Shown in pieces: positions 1 through 8,856 of a stretch of 64,000 nt of DNA. The DNA comes from Saprospiraceae bacterium (GTDB lineage: Bacteria; Bacteroidota; Bacteroidia; Chitinophagales; Saprospiraceae). The position numbers and the translations under genes are program-made. The stretch spans positions 116,326-180,325 of the forward strand of contig JAJCYH010000018.1 of NCBI GenBank assembly GCA_029262995.1, written 5' to 3'. How positions within the stretch are numbered: position 1 is the first letter of the stretch; every line of letters starts with the position of its first letter. The notes under the pieces were generated by a model. The model had not been told where the DNA came from. It made no database searches and saw only the letters and a program-made list of their open reading frames with translations.

Positions 1-2007
1 AAACTGGGGAGCCTCCTCAAGTACACCTTCTGGGAAAAGTATAAAAAATCTAGTACGCATCGAACGAAATTCAATTTCTCGCAAGCTTCCGACATAACTT
101 GTTATCATGGCACCTTGTACATTCCAAATTAATTCATCTCCAATTTCTACATCCAAAGCATCAGCAAATCCCTCTTCCAAACTGATAAATATTGAGTCCC
201 TTCCTGGATTAAATGGTATCAAATCACCAGATAACATTTTCTCATCATCCTCGAGCGTATCACGGTAACTAACTCTTGCCTCACGGTTTATTGCCCACCT
301 GTTAGCAGTTCTGGTTGTATCTGCCATCCACTCGGTTTTAGATTTCCCCTTCCATCCTGCCAAGCGCATTGTAACGATAGGTACTTGCTGTTTGACAGGC
401 ATGTCAAAGCGCCTTGTTATATCTGCTAGGGAATCTCTTTGATCTGTTTCAATGCCATACAATATCATATTGGGTTGATTGCCTGCATCCATAGAGGCAA
501 CATTATTCAATAGGAGTCCTTGCACAATAAACAATATCGTTAGAATGCAAGTGCCCAAACCAATGGAAATAATCAATGTTTTAGTTTGGTTGTTGGGCCT
601 ATACAAGTTAGCTAGCCCTTGCCTAAAAACAAAATTCAATTTCTTAGGCGTAAACCTTCTGACAAACCACATAATTGAAGTAGCGATCAAACTTAGAACA
701 ACAAAACTGATCAACAAACCAACCAAAAAAGAAAAAGCAGACTGAGCATCCTCGGTTAAGAACCACAGGAATCCATATAAGCTAGAAATTACTAAAACAT
801 ATACCAGCCATCTAAGAAAATCCCTCCCAGAAGATTCTTCAAATGATACTCTTAGCGTTTGTAGAGGGCTAATCTTCCGTATTGTTAAAAGTGGAATAAT
901 AGAAAACAATGCTGTAATAACAGAACCAATGATAAGACCTTCCAAAATTGCTCTAGGTGAGATACTTAATTCTACAGCATAGGGTAAAACGTCCTTTAAA
1001 ATAATAGGTAAAACAATCTGTGTAAGACTGCCTAAGATAACTCCTGTCAATACGCTTAAAAATCCTAAAACAGAAATTTGAATAAAGTAAATCCAAAAAG
1101 CATCTGATGCTTTAGTTCCTAGACATCTTAGTACAGCAATAGATGAAATTTTTGATTTTATGTAAATAAAAACACTACTCGCTACACCTATACACCCAAG
1201 AATCAAAGAGACTAACGCAATAAGATTTAGAAAACTATTCAATCCCGAAAATGCTCTATCCAGGCTCCTTTTTTGGTCATTAATTGTAGTAAGCCTATAA
1301 CTCTCAGATCTAAACTTTTGCTTGCGATCTTTTTGATCTTCCCATTCATCCGTATCAAAATCAGCAGGAAGCTTGAAGAAGTATGAATACTCCATCATGC
1401 TGCCTGGTTTTACCAATGATGTTTTCTCCAATTGATCAAGCCCAATGTAAATCACGGGTGCAAAGCCTGAACCTAATCCAATCGAACCAAATGCAGATTT
1501 TAATCTACCTTCAATAACAAATTTAGCAAGACCTAAATGAATACTATCTCCAACTGCTAAGCCATGCTCAAGCATTAAGCCATCATCAACTAATGCTGAT
1601 TTATTGGGTTGATAGGCATTCTTTGCGATTGGTGGTTCAGTATTAAGATTTCCGTAAAATGGAAAATCGCCATTGATGGCTTTAATACGAACAAACTGTG
1701 AACCATCAGACTTTGGAATGTAGGCCATTGAAAATAGTTCTTGCTCCTCTGCACGTTCCCCAGGGAGTGAATCCAGTATCACTTTTAGGTCTTCCGTTAT
1801 AGCTTTATTAGCATTAACTTGCAAATCTGCACCTAACAAGGATTTGGACTGCTTGTCTATATCCTTAACAAGATTGTAATTAAATGAATTGATCGCTACT
1901 AAAGCAGTAATACCAAGCACAATTGAAGACATGAAAAGAAACAATCTACCACGATTCTTTCTACAGTCTCTGAAAGCCATTTTTAAGATAAAGGATAACT
2001 TACGCAT
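1..2007 (-). CDS. FtsX/YbbP-like ABC transporter permease (3' end beyond window)
   Basis: An open frame runs from an ATG at 2007 to the window edge without a stop, giving 669 codons of an incomplete protein. Residues about 20-45 form a membrane anchor after a basic N-terminus. A periplasmic-type soluble region of about 200 residues follows, then hydrophobic clusters near residues 250-275, 290-325, 335-375, 395-450 and 475-495, then a second soluble region. This two-block arrangement of FtsX-like modules matches the large YbbP/COG3127 permeases. The start codon overlaps the stop of the upstream ATPase gene by 8 nt, so the two are co-translated. In E. coli the corresponding ybbA-ybbP pair lies divergently beside tesA, and a TesA-like gene is divergent here too. 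The substrate is unknown; lipid or lipoprotein handling is only an inference from that conserved neighbourhood. Confidence 0.85.
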   Translation of the reverse strand, partial: MRKLSFILKMAFRDCRKNRGRLFLFMSSIVLGITALVAINSFNYNLVKDIDKQSKSLLGADLQVNANKAITEDLKVILDSLPGERAEEQELFSMAYIPKSDGSQFVRIKAINGDFPFYGNLNTEPPIAKNAYQPNKSALVDDGLMLEHGLAVGDSIHLGLAKFVIEGRLKSAFGSIGLGSGFAPVIYIGLDQLEKTSLVKPGSMMEYSYFFKLPADFDTDEWEDQKDRKQKFRSESYRLTTINDQKRSLDRAFSGLNSFLNLIALVSLILGCIGVASSVFIYIKSKISSIAVLRCLGTKASDAFWIYFIQISVLGFLSVLTGVILGSLTQIVLPIILKDVLPYAVELSISPRAILEGLIIGSVITALFSIIPLLTIRKISPLQTLRVSFEESSGRDFLRWLVYVLVISSLYGFLWFLTEDAQSAFSFLVGLLISFVVLSLIATSIMWFVRRFTPKKLNFVFRQGLANLYRPNNQTKTLIISIGLGTCILTILFIVQGLLLNNVASMDAGNQPNMILYGIETDQRDSLADITRRFDMPVKQQVPIVTMRLAGWKGKSKTEWMADTTRTANRWAINREARVSYRDTLEDDEKMLSGDLIPFNPGRDSIFISLEEGFADALDVEIGDELIWNVQGAMITSYVGSLREIEFRSMRTRFFILFPEGVLEEAPQF

Positions 2008-2698
2008 TGACTTTCTGATTATTGACTTTATCAGAAATTACTCTTCCGCCTTTAAGCCTGACGATACGATGTGTTCTATTCGCCAGTTCAAGATCATGAG
2101 TAACCAATACTAATGTGGTATTGCTTTCTTGGTTCAAATCAAACAAAAGCTGCTCAATTTTTTGACCGGTTGTATCGTCAAGATTTCCAGTAGGTTCATC
2201 TGCAAATAATATATCTGGTGAATTGATAAAAGCTCTTGCTATAGAAACTCTCTGTTGTTCTCCTCCTGATAATTGACTTGGGTAATGACTAGCACGATCT
2301 AACAAACCTACCCTATCCAGCAATTTCTTTGCATCTTCTTCCGCTCCATCCACTCCTTGAAGTTCAAGAGGGATCATTACGTTTTCAAGAGCCGTCAAAG
2401 TAGGAATAAGTTGAAAATTTTGGAATATAAATCCCACTTTTTTATTTCTTAATTCAGCCCGTTCATTTTCATTTAATTTTGCCAAATCCTTATCACATAA
2501 GGTAATCACTCCACCTGTAGATTTATCAAGACCAGCACATAAACCCAATAGAGTAGTTTTTCCACTTCCTGAAGGACCTACGATCGAAATGATATCACCT
2601 GCATTCACATTAAATGTAATGTCATCCAATACCAATAACTCCCTTTCACCACTTATGTAGCTTTTGGATACATTCTCAATTTTCAATATTTCTTCCAT
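2000..2698 (-). CDS. YbbA/LolD-type ABC transporter ATPase
   Basis: This is the cytoplasmic ATPase for the adjacent permease. It shows a Walker A motif GPSGSGKTT, a Q-loop in FIFQNFQL, the signature LSGGEQQR, a Walker B followed by DEPTGNLD, and the switch histidine in VTHD. These are typical of the MacB/LolD/YbbA class. The frame is open to an upstream ATG at 2743, but the family normally begins with a short E/I-rich strand such as MEEILKIENV, so I chose the ATG at 2698 (232 residues). If the upstream start is used, 15 extra residues without family support are added. The stop overlaps the permease start by 8 nt. The family is secure; the exact start is less so. Confidence 0.9.
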   Translation of the reverse strand: MEEILKIENVSKSYISGERELLVLDDITFNVNAGDIISIVGPSGSGKTTLLGLCAGLDKSTGGVITLCDKDLAKLNENERAELRNKKVGFIFQNFQLIPTLTALENVMIPLELQGVDGAEEDAKKLLDRVGLLDRASHYPSQLSGGEQQRVSIARAFINSPDILFADEPTGNLDDTTGQKIEQLLFDLNQESNTTLVLVTHDLELANRTHRIVRLKGGRVISDKVNNQKVNA

Positions 2699-2773
2699 TA
2701 TCTCATTCTTAATATTGTCCCTCATAAAACCGAAGAGCTTCATTATTGTTACTTTTGAATAAAGTAATAAACA

Positions 2774-3493
2774 ATGTACGCTCTTAACTTAAAGAAGCTG
2801 ATTTTTATTTGGGCAGGCCTAGGCTTTTTAATTTTATTATCAAATTGTAAAAATAAACAGTCTAAAGCTGATGAAGTTGACCAAATAGCAAATAAACAGA
2901 CCAATGAGACTCAAAAATCTATTGAAGAGACAAAAATGACCCTATTATGTTTTGGCAACAGCCTAACTGCTGGCTTGGGATTGAATGAAGAAGAGGCATG
3001 GCCTTCGCTATTGCAGAAACGACTAGATTCTCTTCATCTGGATTATAGAGTTGTGAATGCAGGTCTTAGTGGAGAAACAAGCTCAGGTGGCTTAAATCGG
3101 ATCGATTGGGTGTTAAGACAAAGACCAGATATATTTATCCTTGAACTTGGAGCTAACGATATGTTAAGAGGATTAGATGTACAAAGCACGTCTGAAAATT
3201 TGAACGGTATACTTGAAAAGCTTTTAAGTAAATATCCTGATTGTAAAATTATAATTGCTGGTATGATGTCACCACCAAACATGGGTAAAACTTACGAACA
3301 GGCTTTTAATAATATTTTTCCACAATTGTCTAAAGAATTTAATGCTGAACTTATCCCTTTTTTCCTTGAGGGTGTTGCAGGTGTAGAAGAATTAAATCTC
3401 CCAGATGGGAAGCACCCAAATGCCGAAGGTCAAAGAATAGTATTGGAAAACGTTTGGAACAGCTTGAAGAATCTTCTCAAGCAAGCTTCTTAA
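2774..3493 (+). CDS. tesA: TesA-like SGNH esterase/lysophospholipase, lipoprotein
   Basis: A GDSL/SGNH hydrolase related to arylesterase/thioesterase TesA. The N-terminus is a lipoprotein signal ending in LLSNC (Cys25), so the enzyme is probably membrane-anchored outside the cytoplasm. Block I reads GNSLTAG with the nucleophile Ser63; the usual Asp before it is Asn62. Block III is GAND (residues 126-129) and block V is DGKHPN (Asp211, His214), completing the Ser-Asp-His triad. It is divergent from the YbbA/YbbP-type ABC pair, the same neighbourhood as in E. coli, which supports orthology. A TACTTTTG element at 2750-2757 could be its -7 box. The natural substrate (acyl ester, thioester or lysolipid) cannot be read from sequence. 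Confidence 0.85.
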   Translation: MYALNLKKLIFIWAGLGFLILLSNCKNKQSKADEVDQIANKQTNETQKSIEETKMTLLCFGNSLTAGLGLNEEEAWPSLLQKRLDSLHLDYRVVNAGLSGETSSGGLNRIDWVLRQRPDIFILELGANDMLRGLDVQSTSENLNGILEKLLSKYPDCKIIIAGMMSPPNMGKTYEQAFNNIFPQLSKEFNAELIPFFLEGVAGVEELNLPDGKHPNAEGQRIVLENVWNSLKNLLKQAS

Positions 3494-3494
3494 T

Positions 3495-4376
3495 TTGAAG
3501 ATTTCAAAACATCTTATTTTTCTAAATCTTTCAGTATTTCTGATTAGTACATCTGGTATTTTTGGTAGGTTAATAACTTTAAGTCCTGAGATTACCATTT
3601 TCTATAGGTGTCTAATAGCATCCTTATTATTATATGCATTTATTAAATACAAGAAGCTTTCATTCAAACTTATTGAACCAACACATTGGAAATATATTGC
3701 GCTTGGTGGTGTACTGATGGCAGTTCATTGGGTTAGCTATTTTTATGCATTAACGCTGTCTAGCATTGCCATAGCTATGATCACTTTACACAGTTTTCCT
3801 GCAATGACATCTATCTTGGAACCTATAATATTAAAAACGCCATTTAAAGTTTATCATCTACTCTTAGCTCTTCTTGTAATCATAGGTATATGCATTATCC
3901 TTCCATCAACCGACACAAGTGATATTATTGTTATCGCAACATTCTGTGGATTACTCTCGGCGCTTAGTTATGCCCTCAGAAATATTTGGACAAGAAAAAT
4001 AATGATGCATTACAATGCCTCAGTAATCATGTATTTCCACCTTATTATTATGACGGTTCTGTTGAGTCCTTTTCTTTTTATTCAAGATTCTTCAGCTCTT
4101 GAAGTGGACTGGAAATATATTCTTGCATTGGCAATCTTCACCACGGTAATTGGTCATACACTGTTGGTAAATGCATTGAGACATTTCAGTGCAGTGAGTG
4201 TTGGGCTCATCAGCAGCGTCATTCCTTTGTATGGTATTCTTTGGGGTTTAGTATTTTTAAATGAAGTACCTAATCTAAATACAATTTTAGGAGGGAGCTT
4301 AATTATGGCTAGCTTTATAATCGAATCTTATTCCAGTCAACGAGAATTAAAACTAAATAATGTGCAAAAAAATTAG
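3495..4376 (+). CDS. EamA/DMT-family inner-membrane transporter
   Basis: About ten hydrophobic segments arranged as two repeated EamA halves make this a drug/metabolite transporter superfamily permease of normal length (293 residues). The first half carries RCLIASLLLYAF and the second ALRNIWTRKI followed by the long C-terminal repeat ending in ESYSSQ. The most likely start is a TTG one base after the tesA stop, since the first in-frame ATG lies 74 codons in and would delete two membrane helices. The gene end overlaps the next gene by 17 nt, so tesA, this gene and the binding-protein gene look like one transcript. The transported metabolite is unknown; EamA proteins export amino acids, nucleosides or other small metabolites. 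Confidence 0.85.
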   Translation: MKISKHLIFLNLSVFLISTSGIFGRLITLSPEITIFYRCLIASLLLYAFIKYKKLSFKLIEPTHWKYIALGGVLMAVHWVSYFYALTLSSIAIAMITLHSFPAMTSILEPIILKTPFKVYHLLLALLVIIGICIILPSTDTSDIIVIATFCGLLSALSYALRNIWTRKIMMHYNASVIMYFHLIIMTVLLSPFLFIQDSSALEVDWKYILALAIFTTVIGHTLLVNALRHFSAVSVGLISSVIPLYGILWGLVFLNEVPNLNTILGGSLIMASFIIESYSSQRELKLNNVQKN

Positions 4377-5223
4377 AATTGGCGGCGTACCAGAGCATTT
4401 TAATCTCCCAATTCATCTAGCAATGGAAACTGGAAAATTCGATCCCTTAAAAATAGATTTAGAATGGAAAACATTTGATGGGGGGACAGGGCAAATGACA
4501 AAAGCTTTAAGAAATGATGATGTCGACATGTGTGTTGTTCTTTCTGAAGGTATAATCGCTGATATTATAAATGGTAATCCTAGTAAATTAGTAAGTATAT
4601 ATATTAACACACCACTATGTTGGGGCATACATACAGGCAGCAATAATACATTAGATCATTATGATAAGATTTTTGATAAAAAATATGCCATAAGTAGAAA
4701 AGGATCAGGATCTCACCTTATGGCGATAGTTGATGCAAATAGCAAAGGTAAAATAATTGATGAATCACAGTTCATAATCATAAACAAATTATCAAATGCT
4801 ATCGAATCATTGACTAAGCTTGAAACAGATGTGTTTTACTGGGAAAAATTTACAACCAAACCTCATGTAGATAATGGTACATTGAATAGGATTGGAGAAT
4901 TCTACAGTCCATGGCCTTGTTTCGTCATGGCGGCTACTAATAGAATTATTGATAAAGAACCTGAGCTGATAGACAGAGTATGTAAAATCATACTGGAATC
5001 AAATGCTTCATTCATGAATGATCTAGATTCTGTATTGAAAGTTGAAAAAAGATATAATCTAGGACTATCCGATGTTCAAAAATGGTATCATTCAACTGAA
5101 TGGGCTACAAATGCGTGGATCAGCAATAAAATGATTGAGAGTATTATTTATAATCTCAAACTAGCAAAAATTATTTCAGTAAATGACTTTATCCCTGAGA
5201 TAATATGGACCAAACATAAATAG
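4360..5223 (+). CDS. Cytoplasmic NMT1/Ca3427-like periplasmic-binding-fold protein
   Basis: A 287-residue protein with the type 2 periplasmic binding protein fold of the NMT1/THI5 and Candida Ca3427-like group. The N-terminus KIRIGGVPEHFNLPIHLA enters directly into the first strand and ligand loop with no signal peptide, so it should be cytoplasmic. The GTGQM segment and the motif SRKGSGSHLMA correspond to conserved ligand-pocket loops of this group. It overlaps the EamA transporter by 17 nt. In related proteins the domain may bind or make a pyrimidine or similar small molecule, but no ligand can be assigned here. The family call is from motif memory and is fairly firm; the function is not known. 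Confidence 0.72.
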   Translation: MCKKIRIGGVPEHFNLPIHLAMETGKFDPLKIDLEWKTFDGGTGQMTKALRNDDVDMCVVLSEGIIADIINGNPSKLVSIYINTPLCWGIHTGSNNTLDHYDKIFDKKYAISRKGSGSHLMAIVDANSKGKIIDESQFIIINKLSNAIESLTKLETDVFYWEKFTTKPHVDNGTLNRIGEFYSPWPCFVMAATNRIIDKEPELIDRVCKIILESNASFMNDLDSVLKVEKRYNLGLSDVQKWYHSTEWATNAWISNKMIESIIYNLKLAKIISVNDFIPEIIWTKHK

Positions 5224-5252
5224 CCCTGATTCATTAATTCTGAATCAAGGCT
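5222..5252. terminator. Bidirectional stem-loop between convergent genes
   Basis: AGCCCTGATTCA at 5222-5233 pairs with TGAATCAAGGCT at 5241-5252 (12 bp, one mismatch, 7-nt loop). It overlaps the stop of the binding-protein gene and lies just downstream of the converging minus-strand gene, whose transcript meets a U-rich stretch at 5260-5280 before the stem. It probably ends transcription from both sides. Confidence 0.65.
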
Positions 5253-5281
5253 AATCTATTCTTTTCAAAAAAGAAAACTAA

Positions 5282-6088
5282 TTATTTCTTCTTTCTTGCA
5301 GTAGTTCTTTTAGCTGGTGCCTTCTTAGCTGCTGCTTTCTTTGCAGGTGCCTTCTTAGCTGCTGCTTTCTTTGCAGGTGCCTTCTTAGCTGCTGCTTTTT
5401 TTGCAGGAGCTTTCTTAGCTGCTGCTTTTTTGACTGGTGCTTTTTTCACAGATTTAGAATTTGATTTTTTAGCGGCAGTTCTTGAACCAGCTTTTACTGG
5501 TGTAAAGCCTTCGACTTTCAACTCGCTCCAATTTTCTCCAGACTCAATTCTATTGATTTGAGTATGACTAACACTGAATTTAGCTGCAATCTTACTTTTG
5601 GCCATACGACCTGCTGCCAGATGTTTTTTAATTTGAATAACTTGTTTTTCCGTAAGTTTTGGTTTGCCTCCTCGTCTATGAGGGACATAACCATATTTTT
5701 TCGCGCGAGCACGAACATATTCTTTCCACTCTTCATTGGTAACCCAAACAACATTTGAAGATTTGTTGTTTAGCCTGTTCAAGTCTTTGTGGATATACTT
5801 ATTATATCCTGGTTTGTTTGGTCTTTTGGACCAATATTTAGCAACAGCCATATGAACATAAAGTCCATAACTACCGCCTTCTAACTTGACACTGGATTTT
5901 AAATAATCTTTTGAATCCGCTGTTGGCGTTAAGATATGTTCAGATTTATCTGATTTGCTAACAGACTTAAGACGACCCATGTTGGAAACATAGTAGTCCA
6001 TTTTAAGAGTGGGGCGTGGCGTTTCAATTTGCTTCCATCGCTCGCCCTGGAGACTCTTAATTTTTTTTTCTCTTTGTACGTTTGACAT
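5282..6088 (-). CDS. NUMOD4/HNH-like DNA-binding protein with histone H1-like tail
   Basis: Residues about 16-45 (ERW...YYVSNMGRLKSV) match NUMOD4, a DNA-contacting module of homing endonucleases. Residues 77-117 resemble an HNH_3 nuclease core: YVHMAVAKYW, then His100 in KYIHKDLNRLNN, then NVVWVT. Residues about 143-178 form a helix-turn-helix (KLTEKQVIQI...VSHTQINRIESG). From about residue 200 the protein is a basic tail made of the ten-residue unit APAKKAAAKK, four near-identical copies, as in histone H1-like bacterial proteins. The canonical N-H-x-D of HNH_3 is altered, so cleavage is doubtful. A role as a nucleoid or sequence-specific DNA-binding protein is an inference. It stands upstream of no partner and its 3' end faces a terminator. 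Confidence 0.7.
   Translation of the reverse strand: MSNVQREKKIKSLQGERWKQIETPRPTLKMDYYVSNMGRLKSVSKSDKSEHILTPTADSKDYLKSSVKLEGGSYGLYVHMAVAKYWSKRPNKPGYNKYIHKDLNRLNNKSSNVVWVTNEEWKEYVRARAKKYGYVPHRRGGKPKLTEKQVIQIKKHLAAGRMAKSKIAAKFSVSHTQINRIESGENWSELKVEGFTPVKAGSRTAAKKSNSKSVKKAPVKKAAAKKAPAKKAAAKKAPAKKAAAKKAPAKKAAAKKAPAKRTTARKKK
5313..5432 (-). repeat. Four 30-bp tandem repeats encoding the Ala/Lys tail
   Basis: Consecutive near-identical 30-bp units encode the ten-residue APAKKAAAKK repeat of the H1-like tail. Copies differ by a few substitutions, mostly silent. Copy number is likely to vary between strains by slippage or unequal recombination. Confidence 0.8.
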
Positions 6089-6099
6089 CGAATAAGGAT

Positions 6100-6618
6100 T
6101 TAATTCTCTAAGTTTAATTCAATTCTCTTTAGGTATTTAGCCTTAAGATAATAATCTTTAATAAATTCTAATTGTTTTTTATCAGCTTTCTGATATTCAT
6201 AATTACTAAGAATATCATCGATGTTGTTCAATAGATTGGATTTTAAGGTAGTTATTTGCTTAATTATACTATTTTTCAGTTCCCTTTTAGATTCCATTTT
6301 ATAATCCATGATCATCTCGTTAATTTCCATAACCTCCATTAGGAAGTCTTGGGGAACAGTTTCCTTACCTTCTGCAAAATCAATGCCAGATAATTCAAGC
6401 AAATATTTCATTCTCAACTCTTCATCAGACAGTACTTTAAATGCCTGATTTATCAGTGTCGCCTTCTGCAAAGATAAATCTTTTTCTTTATCATTGCTTA
6501 AAACAATTTTATCAGGATGAAATTGCATGCTTTTTTGATAAAACTTTTTGCGCAAAGCAACTTCATCAACATTAAATGTAGGTTCAAGTTCAAACAATTC
6601 AAAGTAATTTAATCCCAT
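6100..6618 (-). CDS. hscB: Fe-S cluster co-chaperone HscB
   Basis: A J-domain co-chaperone that stimulates HscA/DnaK during iron-sulfur cluster transfer from IscU. The start GLNYFELFELEPTF, the J-domain HPD in FHPDK, the linker NQAFKVLSDEELRMKYLLEL, and the C-terminal domain beginning PQDFLMEVMEINEMI are all diagnostic of HscB, and the length of 172 residues is normal. It starts 5 nt downstream of the rseP stop and is probably co-transcribed with it. The gene continues into the 11-nt gap before the H1-tailed protein. No other isc genes are in the window. Confidence 0.92.
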   Translation of the reverse strand: MGLNYFELFELEPTFNVDEVALRKKFYQKSMQFHPDKIVLSNDKEKDLSLQKATLINQAFKVLSDEELRMKYLLELSGIDFAEGKETVPQDFLMEVMEINEMIMDYKMESKRELKNSIIKQITTLKSNLLNNIDDILSNYEYQKADKKQLEFIKDYYLKAKYLKRIELNLEN

Positions 6619-6623
6619 ATTTC

Positions 6624-8006
6624 CTAAAACATTCTTGAGATATCAAGTCCCAATGCATATATCATCAATACGATAAGAATCAAGAAACCTGCGAAGGTTG
6701 CAATCTCCATTACCCTATCTGGTACCTTAACCCCTGTGATGCTTTCAAATAACAAAAACATAACGTAACCTCCATCAAGCGCAGGTATTGGCAATAAATT
6801 TAAAAAGCCAAGAAGAATAGACAAACTTGCTGTCATATACCAAAACCTTCGCCAATCCCAATTAGTTCCAAACATTTTACCAATTGTAATAAAACTGCCA
6901 AGACTTTCTTTTACTTCTATGTTTCCTTTAAACATCTGACCAAACGCCTTGAGTTGATCAGTAAGAAAGCTCCATGAAAGACTCATACCTTTTGGTACAG
7001 ATTGCAACAAAGAATATTTTTCTTTTTGATAGTCATAGTATTTGGTACTGTCTTCAATCCAAAAACCAATTCTTCTTTTCATTATAGCATCCCTTCCTAG
7101 TACACGTTGTACTAATCCTTGCTTTTGCTTAAACATTGTATTATAACTATACGCCAATGTATCCTGCTCCCTTACAACTGTTAAGGTCAAAATAGAATCT
7201 GCAGCAGAAACAACATTCTCTTGAAACAAATGAGCGTAATTACTTTGCTTGCCGTTGACAGCTATAATCCTATCTCCAATATTTATTCCAGCTTCCTTTG
7301 CTTTAGCTGGAGACGTTTCATCATAATGTGAAACTACTGCAGGATATTTCAAATGAATAAGCTGTTCGTTTCTGTTTTCAAATTTTGTAAGTTCCTTAAT
7401 ATAAGTTGGATCAATAGCTAAGTCTATAACTTGACCATCACGCTCAAGTTTAATATTGTCAGCTTGGTTAATAATAATTTCCTTGCTTAAAACTCCTGAC
7501 TTAAATCGATCGAACTCTTTATCACCAACAGAAATTATTTTATCCCCATCTCGTAAACCCATTTCATAAGCCATCTGACTTACTGCAATTCCTTCTTTAA
7601 CGTCTTTATTAGCGATATACATTTCACCCCAAACAAAAACTATAATAGAAAACAAAATGATGCCAAGTATAAAATTAACTGCAACACCTCCTACCATAAT
7701 AATTAACCTTTGCCATGCAGGCTTCGATCTGAACTCATAGGGTTTAGGCTCTTCTTTCATTTGTTCCTTGTCAAAACTTTCATCTATCATCCCAGATATT
7801 TTTACATACCCTCCCAATGGAAGCCATCCTAATCCATACTCAGTTTCACCTTTTTGAATTTTAAATAATGTAAAGCCTGGATTAAAAAACAAATAAAATT
7901 TTTCTACTCTTGTCTTAAACCATTTTGCTGCACTAAAATGTCCTAACTCATGTAAAACAATTAGTATTGAAAGGCTTAAAAGAAATTGAGCAATAGTAAC
8001 CCACAT
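6624..8006 (-). CDS. rseP: RseP-type site-2 membrane metalloprotease
   Basis: An intramembrane zinc protease (M50 family) that cleaves membrane-anchored anti-sigma factors and signal-peptide remnants. The HExxH zinc site is His19-Glu20 to His23 in the first helix, and the third ligand is in PALDGG near residue 410 in the C-terminal membrane part. Between them lie two PDZ-like regions (MGLRDGDKIISVGD and AGINIGDRIIAVNG). At 460 residues it is the usual size for Bacteroidota RseP. A -7 type promoter element lies 50 nt upstream and hscB follows directly. It could process an anti-sigma protein such as the one near 58 kb, but that link is only speculation. Confidence 0.94.
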   Translation of the reverse strand: MWVTIAQFLLSLSILIVLHELGHFSAAKWFKTRVEKFYLFFNPGFTLFKIQKGETEYGLGWLPLGGYVKISGMIDESFDKEQMKEEPKPYEFRSKPAWQRLIIMVGGVAVNFILGIILFSIIVFVWGEMYIANKDVKEGIAVSQMAYEMGLRDGDKIISVGDKEFDRFKSGVLSKEIIINQADNIKLERDGQVIDLAIDPTYIKELTKFENRNEQLIHLKYPAVVSHYDETSPAKAKEAGINIGDRIIAVNGKQSNYAHLFQENVVSAADSILTLTVVREQDTLAYSYNTMFKQKQGLVQRVLGRDAIMKRRIGFWIEDSTKYYDYQKEKYSLLQSVPKGMSLSWSFLTDQLKAFGQMFKGNIEVKESLGSFITIGKMFGTNWDWRRFWYMTASLSILLGFLNLLPIPALDGGYVMFLLFESITGVKVPDRVMEIATFAGFLILIVLMIYALGLDISRMF

Positions 8007-8055
8007 ATTTTTATATTTTGAAAAATTAAAGCAACTTAGATATGTTTAAAAGCCG

Positions 8056-8063
8056 CAAAAGTA
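8056..8063 (-). promoter_or_regulatory. Bacteroidota -7 promoter element for rseP-hscB
   Basis: The minus strand reads TACTTTTG here, matching the Bacteroidota -7 consensus TAnnTTTG. It sits about 50 nt upstream of the rseP start in a non-coding gap. The -33 region is only weakly matched. Confidence 0.5.
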
Positions 8064-8145
8064 GCAATTTAAATTGCATAAAACCATAATAACGCTTTAT
8101 GATCAAACTAATTACTTTTATGACCAATAAAACTCAAGATGGCAA

Positions 8146-8856
8146 ATGATTCTATTCTACGTAGATAATCTAGATGAAAGACTAACATTGTTAGAGGAAG
8201 AAGAGTTTCAACATTGTATAAAAGTATTGCGTCACAGAGAAGGTGATGTGATAAACATTACAAACGGGAATGGCATTTTTGCGGAAGCAAAAATCATAAA
8301 ACTGTCAAAAAGAAATGCCATACTTGAGATTGTTAGTCAATGCAAAATTATACCAGAAAAAAGCTTTATCACTTTAGCCATTGCACCGCCAAAATCGAAA
8401 TCGCGATGGGAATTTCTGCTTGAAAAATGTGTGGAAGTAGGCGTTAATCATATTCAACCTATCTATAGTCAACATTCTGAAAGGGTAAGATTGAATATTG
8501 ATAGAGCTTCAAAAATCATAAGAAGTTCTGCCCTGCAGTCCAAAAGAATTATACATCCCTCAATACAAGATTCTATTTCGTTTAAAGAATTAATGGACCA
8601 ATACCGCGATAATGATGCAGCGAAATATATCGCAAAATATAGTGACGACCACAATCATCTTATCCAAGAAAAATCCTTAAAAGAAAATAAAGTTATTATC
8701 ATAGGACCTGAAGGAGACTTTTCTGAAGAAGAGTATCTTCAGTCGAAAGAGAACGGATTTATAGCTGTCAATATCTCTAAAAACAGATTACGGACAGAAA
8801 CTGCAGCTTTGACCTCAGTAGTCATCCTTAAGAATCTTGATAGACTTCTATCATGA
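8146..8856 (+). CDS. rsmE: 16S rRNA m3U1498 methyltransferase RsmE
   Basis: A SPOUT-class methyltransferase that modifies U1498 of 16S rRNA using S-adenosylmethionine. The N-terminal PUA-like domain contains HCIKVLRHREGD. The C-terminal trefoil-knot domain has the SAM-binding IIGPEGDFSEEE and the family hallmark NRLRTETAAL close to the end. The length of 236 residues fits. It is transcribed alone and converges with the next gene, the two coding ends overlapping by 6 nt. Confidence 0.95.
   Translation: MILFYVDNLDERLTLLEEEEFQHCIKVLRHREGDVINITNGNGIFAEAKIIKLSKRNAILEIVSQCKIIPEKSFITLAIAPPKSKSRWEFLLEKCVEVGVNHIQPIYSQHSERVRLNIDRASKIIRSSALQSKRIIHPSIQDSISFKELMDQYRDNDAAKYIAKYSDDHNHLIQEKSLKENKVIIIGPEGDFSEEEYLQSKENGFIAVNISKNRLRTETAALTSVVILKNLDRLLS

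Noticed and set aside
5313-5432. Direct repeats that could suggest a CRISPR-like array
   Set aside because: They are contiguous 30-bp coding repeats with no spacers and encode the Ala/Lys tail in frame.
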